Shown: positions 22,313 to 34,868 of the stretch, piece after piece | Position numbering within the stretch: the first letter of the stretch is position 1 | Layout of the letters: each line of letters starts with the position of its first letter | DNA from: Whitmania pigra | Lineage: Eukaryota; Annelida; Clitellata; Hirudinida; Haemopidae | Length of the DNA: 64,000 nt | NCBI GenBank assembly: GCA_021613335.1 | Contig: JAJTWR010000063.1 | Coordinates: 227,501 to 291,500, forward strand | Reading direction: 5' to 3' | Notes under the pieces: model-generated | Databases searched by the model: none | The model's input: only the letters and a program-made list of their open reading frames with translations | Told to the model about the DNA's origin: nothing | Program-made: the position numbers and the translations under genes

Positions 22313-23666
22313 ATTTTGCCGGTTGTGACGACGTATTTCCCAATGCCGACTCTAATTTTCATATTTATAATGAAATTATGCTTGGCTCATTTAATTATTG
22401 GTCTACTTTTATTTAATGTTCTTATTTATAATGAAGTCCCTGTCGACTCTGAACTTTAGAATTAAAATTAAGTTGCATAATATCATGAACAGTAATTACG
22501 TAATGATAATAATTGAAACTAAAGGCTGGTTTAATCTGCGTTTTTTTGTCGGACAATCTGGGCTTTTTCAAGAATCTCACTGTTTCCATAATCATTTGAA
22601 TATAGTCCTCAGTGCCAGTTTAGAGTTGTGTCTCTTTTAAGGAATTAGACCAAACTCTCCAACCTGTCAGCCCTACTGCTCCAAATTCTCATGGGAAGCT
22701 ACTATAAATATCTCTATCGAGATCTACAAATTAAAACGACAGCGTATCAAAACCTTGTTTCTTTCAATACAAACTTTGCATCTTTTTGAAAGTGCTTACA
22801 AAGCTTCCTGAAACTGTTCCATGCTTCAACAAAAAACTCGGGCACCCCACTTCCTCTTCTTCCTTCCCTCCCTGGAGTGAACTGATGCTTCTTATTACGT
22901 ATGAGGGTCAGGAAATTATAAATGACCGAACCAAAATACCCTTGATTGATTACCTATGCAAGTTAGCTCAGACGGTAGTGAGTCTACGAACGGCGGTGAA
23001 AGCAACAGTCGTTACCCAGTTTGCACCGCCTTACAGCTCCCCTTGGATGCCGCGCTATACAAATAGTTGATTAAGCGGGTGCGTCCCATAAATAAATTTA
23101 GCTCCCACAGCAAGTAAAAGTAAATCTTTCCTCCGCTATATTTATTTATTAGTTATTTCTTTAATGAAATTTATTAAACGAAATACTAATCAAACTTATT
23201 GAGATGCTTCCAAATCCAAATTCTTTAATATTGTTATAACAATTGCGAATGAACGTAGTTCCAGCAAATGTATGGAAGCAGAATCCACGAACAATATGCT
23301 TTGGTCTCGGAGTAGTTCCATATATACAGTTATTATAAAAAAAAAATCACTGGACCATCTGAGGAACAGGCGTGACTTAACGAGGGACTCGTAAGTTGAT
23401 TCCATTTGATGTGTGGCTCGCTTATGCAATACATTAATCGATGCGTTAAACCAAATGTCAAATTGAAACCCAACTCTTCAATGGACGCATTTATCAAGGA
23501 TCACTGATTTTGAAAACATATCATACAATACATTTTGTGTAAATTTGATCGAAAGTTTTTATTGGTGGGTGGCTCTGGGCCCAGGCTTGTCGGGCCAGCC
23601 CCCTTAATGCGGCAAACTAAAAGATAAATTGAAAATTAGCACTTTGATTTTATCTAAGGCTTTAAT

Positions 23667-24173
23667 ATGGGCCTTTTGTATCAGCAGTTATAATTGGTGA
23701 ATTAAATTGTTAATTCGATGTATTTAAATAATGTTAATAGGGTTCCAATAATGTGCCCTTTTTATATGTAAACTTTTTTTTAAACAGAAGCAAAACTTCG
23801 TTCGAAAACTGAAATCAAACTAGTTCGCCTGCCTTTCAAATGCTTTTTTTGGTCGACTTAAAAACCACTTGCTTTTTAGTCAGTCATTTGAACAGCATCC
23901 TCATTTCGAGACATCTTGAAAAACGCTGGCTAGCGCCATAGTTTTCTATTTTCACCACACACTCCGCAAAAATCGTTGTGAAATCAGGCCGAATGTTCTC
24001 CCAGCAATACATACTAGTAACCTTAGTGAGGCTGTTCCATAGAACTCGATCCGCTATTGTTAACTATCATAAATTTCTCTGTTAATCATCATGCATTTAC
24101 GAGACGATTACTCTCCATGCTGCTCTTCTGATATTGAATATAAAATTAAAAGCTTATTCGAGTTTATTATCTC
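23667..24173. other. unique spacer between duplicated blocks
   Basis: About 500 bp present once. No ORF, RNA gene or transposon end was recognised. Confidence 0.6.
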
Positions 24174-24545
24174 TTTAATATTCGTTGATTATTCATTCAT
24201 TTGTAGCATTCATTCGGTATGAGGTTGAATGTGAAGTTGAATATTTCGATTCGATTCTTAAGGTTCATGTTCTTAATTTCTAGATTTTTAAATGTAGTGT
24301 AATATAAGAAAAATGTTTAAATTTTTAAAAATTTAAATTATTTACATCATTAACTTTTAAACATTTTAAAATATAAAATGAAATAATTTTCTTTGACTAT
24401 TTCTGCTCGAGGGGATATTGAGTCAGTACTTTTCATTAAGGTAGGAGTTTCGTTTCTGCGAGTTGAAATGTGGGTTATTTATTGCATGTGGCTTCTTTCT
24501 TGCATTACCTCGTAATTTATTATGATTGTTTTATAATATTAAAGG

Positions 24546-25925
24546 ATGGCTGATGTTTTTGAGACAAGACAAGTCAAACTGCTCCGTATGGCTCTGGCAT
24601 CCTCCAGTCTTAGATGTTTCATATGCAACGATGGAGGTTAGTGACGCTCAAATATACGCTCTAGTTTGTTTTTTTAACATTTTAAATTTCCCATCCTCTG
24701 AAGTTGTACCTTTTGTGATGTAGGGTGACTGAGCTAATGATATTTATTTCTCGCTCGATGAGGTCAATATTTTAATGAACGAGTGGGTTCCTTGGTCAAA
24801 TTGGAACAAACTCGAATGAATTGTTGATTAAGCATTTTTAGCACACTGTTACATATTCTTTAATGCTCATACCACCATAATTTTAGCATGCTTTGAACCA
24901 AGTTCAAATCCCCAAATAGTAGATAGAAAGACATAAGTAGATATAAATCATGATATGTTTAATAACTGGAACCATTGCTTATTTTTGTTGGTCAGTAATT
25001 CATAAATGAATTGTCAGCATTAAGCATTAAGTAATTAATAGAATTTTGCAATACTTTCTTTGCTCTGTGAAAGGAATGCATTTGCAGACGAGCACATGAA
25101 ATTTAAAGAAAATTAATTTTAAGTGGCATTTTTAAGAGTTGTGCACAGCTATCACTTTTCTTGTTTTGTACTTTTTTTGATCGTGCGTATTAACACCTAG
25201 TGGTCTACGACGAGGACGCGTACGCTGGTCACCTGGCAGGGCATGTCGAAGATGATTCCGATTCATTCACAAAGTTCGACAGCATGATGGCCAAACAATT
25301 CGAGAGGAAGGACGTCTCCTGTGACGAATGCAATGAAGAATTCATAAGACAGGTTTGAGGTTTACTTATTAATAGACTAGTAGCTGTCTGAGTTTTTAAA
25401 GTAAAATGTTTAATTGTATAATATCATTTATGGTAATTATTTATTAATAAACATTATTATTTTTATAATCATCAGGTTGACTTGGACGTCCACATGGTGA
25501 ACAATCACGAGTATCGTCTCATGTGCACATACAGTTTCTGCAGCTTCAACACCACCAGCAGAAGAGAGATGGAAGCCCACGAATGCCTCCACCGAGTTGT
25601 GAGGTGTCCCTACTGCGAGTTTAGGTAAGTTGCCACGTTTACTTTAGCTCGTCAGCTCACGAAGACAGCCGTTATTTTTATATTGTTTAAAAAGTAAGGC
25701 AGTCTTTAAATGGCCTCTGGTCAGGTCATAATCACTCAATTTTGCATCATTTGCAGTGGCGACTGGAAGACGATGGATCGCCACTATTACGACAAGCACT
25801 CACAGTGGGGATGTGTCTGCAGAGGTTGCGAGGAAAGATTCCCAAGTATAGAGGAGGTGGACGTCCACGAGCAGAGTGCTTGTGCCATATTTGTGTCCAT
25901 ATATCCAGATCTGTTAAGATCTTAG
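24546..25925 (+). CDS. C2H2-like zinc-finger protein, copy B, 4 exons
   Basis: Exons 24546-24636, 25201-25352, 25476-25624 and 25757-25925, same phases as copy A, 186 residues. All zinc ligands are retained. The only amino-acid difference noticed is Phe100 to Tyr, inside the third finger between its two cysteines. An intact frame and splice sites argue that this is a functional duplicate or an allele, not a pseudogene. Confidence 0.8.
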
Positions 25926-27374
25926 ACTGGCCCATCTGGTCGAGTTTGCGAACTGTCGCAGAGGTCGTGAAGAAAGATTGTCACTTAAATAAATTTGCAT
26001 AAAGAATGCATTGTGTCCTGTGCTGTTATTGTTTGAGGTTGTGAAGCTTAAACAGTCATGATAAGGTGATAATACTAACTTTGCAAGGTGGGTTGAAGGC
26101 CCGGCCTTTGGATATCGGCCGCTTTTGTAGAACATCTATCCAGCTCTCAATTCGAGATAAAGTAATTCATGCTAAGTTTGCATTGTCACATTTGTTGAAG
26201 TCACTACCAATTTCCATTTTTTCTGCCGTCTTTGTACGCGCATTGAGCTTTGACTTTTGAGCAATGGGAGGTGACGTGGTTACTCCGGTTGCTAGCGGTG
26301 TTGGTCCATCTCGTAAGAAAACTAAGATCGGGCATTTGATAATGATTTGCTGGCAGGCACAGAACCAAAGGACTGGATGCAGGGACACAAAAACAATCGC
26401 TTTTGAGTGAAATGTAAGGTTTGTTCATGATTATTGAACGCTAATAAATCAGGCCTGCCGGTCATGAAGGCCCGGCCTTTGGATATCGGCCGCTTTTGTA
26501 GAACTTCTAGCCAGCTCTCAATTCGAGATAAAGTAATTCATGCTAAGTTTGCATTGGTGGCTTTTGTGGCCAAACTGGACAGCAAGCTCTCGTTTGTTAA
26601 CAAGCAATTGCCAGGGATGGATGTTGCTCCGAGTTCATTTCTGGTAAGAGTTTTGGTTGATGATGTGATGCAAGGAGATTGTTGGCAGAGATATGACAAC
26701 AATAGGAAACATGCCATCCAAGACTCGAACTAAATTTTGCCGGTTGTGACGACGTATTTCCCAATGCCGACTCTAATTTTCATATTTATAATGAAATTAT
26801 GCTTGGCTCATTTAATTATTGGTCTACTTTTATTTAATGTTCTTATTTATAATGAAGTCCCTGTCGACTCTGAACTTTAGAATTAAAATTAAGTTGCATA
26901 ATATCATGAACAGTAATTACGTAATGATAATAATTGAAACTAAAGGCTGGTTTAATCTGCGTTTTTTTGTCGGACAATCTGGGCTTTTTCAAGAATCTCA
27001 CTGTTTCCATAATCATTTGAATATAGTCCTCAGTGCCAGTTTAGAGTTGTGTCTCTTTTAAGGAATTAGACCAAACTCTCCAACCTATCAGCCCTACTGC
27101 TCCAAATTCTCATGGGAAGCTACTATAAATATCTCTATCGAGATCTACAAATTAAAACGACAGCGTATCAAAACCTTGTTTCTTTCAATACAAACTTTGC
27201 ATCTTTTTGAAAGTGCTTACAAAGCTTCCTGAAACTGTTCCATGCTTCAACAAAAAACTCGGGCACCCCACTTCCTCTTCTTCCTTCCTTCCCTGGAGTG
27301 AACTGATGCTTCTTATTACGTATGAGGGTCAGGAAATTATAAATGACCGAACCAAAATACGCTTGATTGATTAC

Positions 27375-27450
27375 CTATGCAAGTTAGCTCAGACGGTAGT
27401 GAGTCTACGAACAGCGGTGAAAGCAACAGTCGTAACCCAGTTTGCACCGC
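27375..27450 (+). other. tRNA-like remnant (A-box only)
   Basis: TTAGCTCAGACGGTAGTGAG resembles a tRNA D-arm/A box, and the same string lies at 22960-22985 in copy A. No B box (GGTTCGAATCC) or closing acceptor stem follows, so this is at most a tRNA-derived SINE or decayed tRNA. Confidence 0.2.
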
Positions 27451-28099
27451 CTTAGAGGTCACCTTGGATGCCGCGCTATACAAATAGTTGATTAAGCGGG
27501 TGGGTCCCATAAACAAATTTAGCTCCTACAGTAAGTAAAAGTAAATCTTTCCTCCGCTATATTTATTTATTAGTTATGGGTCCACCCATAAACAAATTTA
27601 GCTCCTACAGTAAGTAAAAGTAAATCTTTCTTCTGCTATATTTATTAGTTTATATTATTAGTAGTATATTATTAGCTATATTAGTTCCATATATACAGTT
27701 ATTATAAAAAAGAAATCACTGGACGATCTGAGGAACAGGCGTGACTTAACGAGGGACTCGTAAGTTGATTCCATTTGATGTGTGGCTCGCTTATGCAATA
27801 CATTAATCGATGCGTTAAACCAAATGTCAAATTGAAACCCAACTCTTTAAAGGACGCATTCATCAAGGATCACTGATTTTGAAAACATATCATACAATAC
27901 ATTTTGTGTAAATTTGATCGAAAGTTTTTATTGATAGGTGGCTCTGGGCCCTGGCTCGTCGGGCTAACTCCCTTAATGCGGCAAACTAAAAGATAAATTA
28001 AAAATTAGCACTTTGATTTTATCTAAGGCTTTAATGGATTCTTTCAGTAAAACGCAAGCAACACAATTATCATATTTTTTCGATGCAAGAAAATAAGCA

Positions 28100-28460
28100 A
28101 ATAGAATGATAATGTTATATTTAAAAAATTAAAATTTGGTTCCATTTTTTGGTTTCTCGCGGATAGTATATAATACAAATTTTGGCGAAAGTGCCTGTGT
28201 TGTCATGGTTTGAGACACATCTGATATTATAGTAATATTTCTTCATTTAATTTCAAATTTAAGGATTTATGCTTTAGCATCATTCTATTAATAAATATAT
28301 TTTTGCAGCCTCGATTTTGGACAAGACTTTGTCATAGCAAATTAAGTCACTTGGTTTTCTCGAAATTTAAAAATTTTTAAATACTTAAAAAACTTACAGC
28401 CATATCTCAGATTTGTGAAATCTCAATTTACATTACTGCAGAGCTATAGAGACATTCAAA
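28100..28460. repeat. right member of the diverged ~370-bp direct repeat
   Basis: Same orientation as 18955-19330. Divergence is much higher than between the zinc-finger copies, so this pair is older and independent of the main duplication. Confidence 0.75.
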
Positions 28461-28799
28461 AAGTTCTCGTCGTCAAAACCACTTTCTGATTAAAAACAGT
28501 CGCTTGCCCTGTGCTAGATTAAGAAGGCGGAACTTGAAGAATCGATCGCTGCTCCCGACTCTCTCTTCGAACTCTCGCTGGGGTATCTTTAGATCTATAG
28601 TGAGAAATGCTAAACAGCTTTTCGCAGCCGGCTAGCTGTCGAGTTGTGATGTCAATGTAAGCATAGAGTGTCGTGTTTTAGATACCTAAAATTGTCCGGA
28701 CAAAAGCGAGACCCTGCAAATCGGCTCAGTACAAGTCGGCACGATTCTTCGAGCGTTATCAAACTTTCGGGACTCGTAGGGTTTTGAGGAACTCAGGAC

Positions 28800-31700
28800 A
28801 TGGCCAAAGGTAATCAAATTATTTGTGTTTCGCTGTTTCCAAACTGAATTTGTTGTAACCGAAGCCTGGAGTTGATAAAATACTTTTTTTTAAACAAAAA
28901 TGGTTTGGGGCTACAGTCTAAATGTGGAATCTAAATGTTGGCTTTGAATTAGTTTGAATTTAATGTTTATTTTTGTAATTGACTTTTATTGTTTTTTTGA
29001 CTGCTGAATTTTATCGACAGTTCAAGAAAAAACAAAGCACTTTGGGAAATTTGTGGCTGTGAGTGTTTTGAAATTCATAATTTTCAGCCTTTTACAAACC
29101 TCGCGTCTTCAGCTAGCGTGCTCGCTTTAACGAGTTTCAATCGCTGTGGACGTGCATTTCGTGTCGTTATTGCTCAAGAAATAAACGTAAACACAAAAGA
29201 CAAAGTGCAATGTAAACACAAACACGAACAAAACGTATCGACACGAGCTCAAATTTCCAGGCCCCAGCCACCCTCTGCAACCAGTGCAACAAAAGGGTCT
29301 ACGAGATGGAGAAGATAACTGCCGATCAGGTCGTCTTTCATAAGACCTGCTTCAAATGCCATCACTGTAGCAGGATACTCAGGTGATGATACTGATGGTG
29401 ATATGACAGTAATGGTGATGATACTGATGGTGATTTGATAGTGGTGGTGATGATACTGATGGTGATATGATAGTGGTGGTGATGATACTGATGGTGATAT
29501 GATAATGGTGGTGATGATGCTGATGTTAATGTAATGGTGATATTGATAGTAATGATATTTATGATGACACAATGCTGATCATAAGATGCTGATGATAATA
29601 TAGTGGTGACAATACTCATGGTAATGTGATAGTGGTTATGATGATGATGGCAGCTCGGTAATAATTAGATACGATGTCGGTATAGCCTGGACGAGCAGTT
29701 GCACTTTCGGTCGAACATCTACGTTATCATAACATATGCATTATTATAATTTATGCGAATAATTATTCCATCTCTTGTTGGCAGCTTGGGTAACTACTCG
29801 GCTGTTGGAGGAAACTTGTATTGCAAGCCTCACTTCATCTCGCTGTTTAAAGTCAAAGGTTATTATTATTATTATTGTTGTTATTATTATTATTATTATT
29901 ATTTAGGGTAATTATGAGTTTAAAGTCAAAGGTTATTATTATTATTGTTGTTATTATTATTATATTATTATTATTTAGGGTAATTTATGAGTATGAATTA
30001 ATTATGATAATTCACCAATAATCATGGTTAATTATTAGAAATTAATCCTTTAAAACTCCCTTCAATGCAGGGAATTATGCAGAGGGATTTGGACTGGAGA
30101 AGAAAGGTGGGTGGGCTGCATTGTTTATGCTAATGAGATGCATTGTTTACGTTGATAAGATGCATTGTTTACGCTGATGAGACGCATTGTTTACGTTGAT
30201 GAGATGCATTGTTTACGTTGATGAGATGCATTGTTTACGTTGATGAGATGCATTGTTTACGCTGATGAGATGCATTGTTTACGTTGATGAGATGCATTGT
30301 TACGTTGATGAGATGCATTGTTTACGTTGATGAGATGCATTGGTTACGGTAATCGGTTGCATGGAATGAACCCAGAATGCATTCCTTATGTTCCTCAAGG
30401 TGCATTGCGATTCGAATGACGTGTGCATTTGTTGATGCCAGGATTTAAATTTTCTTACGATTGGATAGTTAGCAGAGATAATTGATTAAATATCCTTAAT
30501 TTTATAATTATGGGGGGGAAGACTGCATCATTTCATTGCACCATATTTCTCGTTTAATATACACAAATTAATTATTATATTTATTATTATTATTGTATAT
30601 TAGTATAGTATAAACTATAAGTCCTATATCTATTACCTATTATATATTTATTATAACTTAATATAATTAAATTTAATATTAGTCATATATCTATTACAAC
30701 TTATAATATAAGTTATATATGTATTATATCTATTATAACTTATACTTTAAATATTTCTCCTGTCCTTGAACAGGCAACCCATTGGCTTCAGCCTCCCATG
30801 CCAAGTAAGTTTTCTTTTTTTTAAATTTAGCATTTTATTTATTTTTGCTTTTAGATTTATTTTGTTTTTAAATTTATTTTCGTTTGAAATGTTTTCTCGA
30901 TTCACGTGTCGTGTGTCGAAGGAGTCGTAAATTTATGTCAAGATTTGATTTCGAGGTTGAAACATGTTTTCGTTTACGAAAACTCGCCGTTGAGTCTTCA
31001 TAGTTTCGGTATTCATAACGGCCAATAAGAAGCCAGAATGTTTAAACAGCAGTTATTCATGTATTATATTAGTTATTATTATGATTTTTATTATTATTCC
31101 TGTATTGTATTTGTTATTACTGTATTATTATTATTATTATTTAGGGTAATTATGAGTTTAAAGTCAAAGGTTATTATTATTATTGTTGTTATTATTATTA
31201 TTATTATTTAGGGTAATTTATGAGTATGAATTAATTATGATAATTCACCAATAATCATGGTTAATTATTAGAAATTAATCCTTTAAAACTCCCTTCAATG
31301 CAGGGAATTATGCAGAGGGATTTGGACTGGAGAAGAAAGGTGGGTGGGCTGCATTGTTTATGCTAATGAGATGCATTGTTTACGTTGATAAGATGCATTG
31401 TTTACGTTGATGAGATGCATTGTTTACGTTGATGAGATGCATTGTTTACGTTGATGAGATGCATTGTTACGTTGATGAGATGCATTGTTTACGCTGATGA
31501 GATGCATTGTTTACGTTGATGAGATGCATTGTTTACGTTGATGAGATGCATTGTTTACGTTGATGAGATGCATTGGTTACGGTAATCGGTTGCATGGAAT
31601 GAACCCAGAATGCATTCCTTATGTTCCTCAAGGTGCATTGCGATTCGAATGACGTGTGCATTTGTTGATGCCAGGATTTAAATTTTCTTACGATTGGATA

Positions 31701-33466
31701 GTTAGCAGAGATAATTGATTAAATATCCTTAATTTTATAATTATGGGGGGGAAGACTGCATCATTTCATTGCATCATATTTCTCGTTTAATATACACAAA
31801 TTAATTATTATATTTATTATTATTATTGTATATTAGTATAGTATAAACTATAAGTCCTATATCTATTACCTATTATATATTTATTATAACTTAATATAAT
31901 TAAATTTAATATTAGTCACATATCTATTACAACTTATAATATAAGTTATATATGTATATATCTATTATAACTTATACTTTAAATATTTCTCCTGTCCTTG
32001 AACAGGCAATCCATTGGCTTCAGCCTCCCATGCCAAGTAAGTTTTCTTTTTTTTAAATTTTGCATCTTATTTATTTTTGCTTTTAGATTTATTTTGTTTT
32101 TAAATTTATTTTCGTTTGAAATGTTTTCTCGATTCACGTGTCGTGTGTCGAAGGAGTCGTAAATTTATGTCAAGATTTGATTTCGAGGTTGAAACATGTT
32201 TTTGTTTACGAAAACTCGCCGTTGAGTCTTCATAGTTTCGGTATTCATAACGGCCAATAAGAAGCCAGAATGTTTAAACAGCAGTTATTCATGTATTATA
32301 TTAGTTATTATTATGATTTTTATTATTATTCCTGTATTGCATTTGTTATTACTGTATTATTATTATTATATTATTATTATTATTGTTGTTGTTATCATTA
32401 TATTTAGTTCACCATCTGTTCATTACAGGCATGCTGAAGGGAACCAATCCGTTGGAGGGGAGAAGCCGGCAAAGGCAGTGGTAACATCATCATCATCATC
32501 CTCATTCTTGTCATCATTATCATCATCATCATCATCATCATTATCATGACCACGGTCTATGTGATCTGCTACTTGCTTATCATCAATGCATGGATTCCAA
32601 GGCATGGCTTTTAAACGATTTGTGCTTTTCGAAGAATTTTAAAGTTATTTTTATGTTTTTATGTCTATTGGCTTGCATTTGTCGTTGTTGTTGTAAGTCC
32701 TTGTCCTTCTTAATCGGATGATTTAATAACTTTGATTTGATTAATTTTTTGTTATTTCTAAATTATTGCTTCGAAGCATCTCAGCGTTAAATCGTTCTTT
32801 GCCTGTTGCCAGGAGGCTGATTGTACTATGAGGATTGTAATAGTTAATAGTAAAGGTGCTATTTGTTATTGAGCAATAAAATAAAATTATAATAATATTA
32901 ATAATAATAATAATGAATTTAATTAACTGAAGAAATAATAATAGTAATAGTAATAATATTAGTAATCATAAAGTGTATTCCATACGTGTTAATAACAATT
33001 CTGACGACCACAAACTGCTACATCAGACTAGCATCACCACTCCAACCTGCCAAATGACTCGCGTACAGACCGAATTCTTGGACGGGCAGACTGTTGACGA
33101 TGATGACGACATCTTCATAATCAACAAAAACAGCATTGCAAACAACAACAACAACAGCCCGACCTCCAAGGCCGTTGGACGCAGAAACGTCTTCGCCGTC
33201 GACTCGAGGAAGAGGAAGACATTTTCCTACGGCGACAACTTCTTCTCGAACGACAAGGAAAATCTGCCCGGGGGGTTCAAAGCCCGTGGATCTGAAACCG
33301 ACGATTACCTGCCCCCCACTGGGAGAACGAAAGCCCTGCTGAAACTGTTTACTGGTATTATCAACGGCGCCAAGGTCGGTTTGGTCGATGGATGTGATTG
33401 TTGTCCTTATTTTTGGTATTGATGTCTTGTAATAGTAATAATAATAATGATGATGATGATAATAAT

Positions 33467-33507
<41 letters not shown>

Positions 33508-34834
33508 TGATAATAATAATATTAATATTAATGATAATAATATTAATAATAATGATAATAATATTAATATTAATAATAATAATAATAATGATGATGATGA
33601 TGATAGTTATTTAGTCTATTTATTAAGATCTTACAAATGATGAATGAAATGGCTTGTGATGATGTTATAGTTAATAAGTTATTGAGGTGGTTGGCTTAAC
33701 TTGTGGTTTGAAATTATAACTATATACCATACTTTCATTGAGTATTAACTATTAATTGTTCTCAAAGGAGTTGTTATCTCGTATGCTTTCGCTTTCTCGC
33801 TTTAATGTCGTTATTATTATTTATTATTTTTATTATTATTTATTGTTATTATTATTATCATCATTATTGTTATTATTAATATTATTATCATCATTATTGT
33901 TATTATTGCTATTGTTATTATTATTATTATTTCTTTTAAGTTTTTACCTTGTTTCTGTTCTTGCATGATTCTCTATCTTTTGATGTGCATGGGCTTTGAT
34001 CTTTAGCATGTGATTGAGATCACTATCGTGGCCATAATCATCATCATCATCACTATTATCTTCATCACCATTATCACTGTCATCATCATCATTAAATATC
34101 GTATTATTGTCATCATCATTAAATATTATGTTATCGTCATCACCATCATCTTCATTAAATATTATATTATCTTCATCATCATCATCCTCATTAAATCATT
34201 ATCTTCATCATTGTCATCATCACCATCATTAATAATAATAATTGATAATAATAATATTAATAATAATAATAATAATAAATTAAATTAACTGAAGAAATAA
34301 TAATAGTAATAGTAATAATATTAGTAATCATAAAGTGTATTCCATACGTGTTAATAACAATTCTGACGACCACAAACTGCTACGTCAGACTAGCATCACC
34401 TCTCCAACCTGCCAAATGACTCGCGTACAGACCGAATTCTTGGACGGGCAGACTGTTGACGATGATGACGACATCTTCATAATCAACAAAAACAGCATTG
34501 CAAACAACAACAACAACAGCCCGACCTCCAAGGCCGTTGGACGCAGAAACGTCTTCGCCGTCGACTCGAGGAAGAGGAAGACATTTTCCTACGGCGACAA
34601 CTTCTTCTCGAACGACAAGGAAAATCTGCCCGGGGGGTTCAAAGCCCGTGGATCTGAAACCGACGATTACCTGCCCCCCACTGGGAGAACGAAAGCCCTG
34701 CTGAAACTGTTTACTGGTATTATCAACGGCGCCAAGGTCGGTTTGGTCGGTGGATGTGATTGTTGTCCTTATTTTTGGTATTGATGTCTTGTAATAGTAA
34801 TAATAATAATGATGATGATGATGATAATAATAAT

Positions 34835-34868
<34 letters not shown>

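Larger units (their letters stand above)
19708..23666. repeat. duplicated block, copy A (~3.96 kb)
   Basis: Direct duplicate of 24174-28034, separated by about 0.5 kb of unshared sequence. Identity is very high across the gene (about one difference per several hundred bases) and lower at both ends. Copy A alone has a 60-70 bp insertion near 19750-19822. Confidence 0.93.
24174..28034. repeat. duplicated block, copy B (~3.86 kb)
   Basis: Second copy of 19708-23666. Copy-specific changes include an added TAATTG-type segment in intron 2 (offset changes from 4413 to 4421 bp) and a local ~80-bp tandem repeat at 27508-27650 (CCCATAAACAAATTTAGCTC twice). A segment present at about 23160-23305 of copy A is missing or rearranged here. 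Confidence 0.93.

Noticed and set aside
22960..23030. tRNA gene suggested by TTAGCTCAGACGGTAGTGAG
   Set aside because: No T-arm/B box or paired acceptor stem follows.
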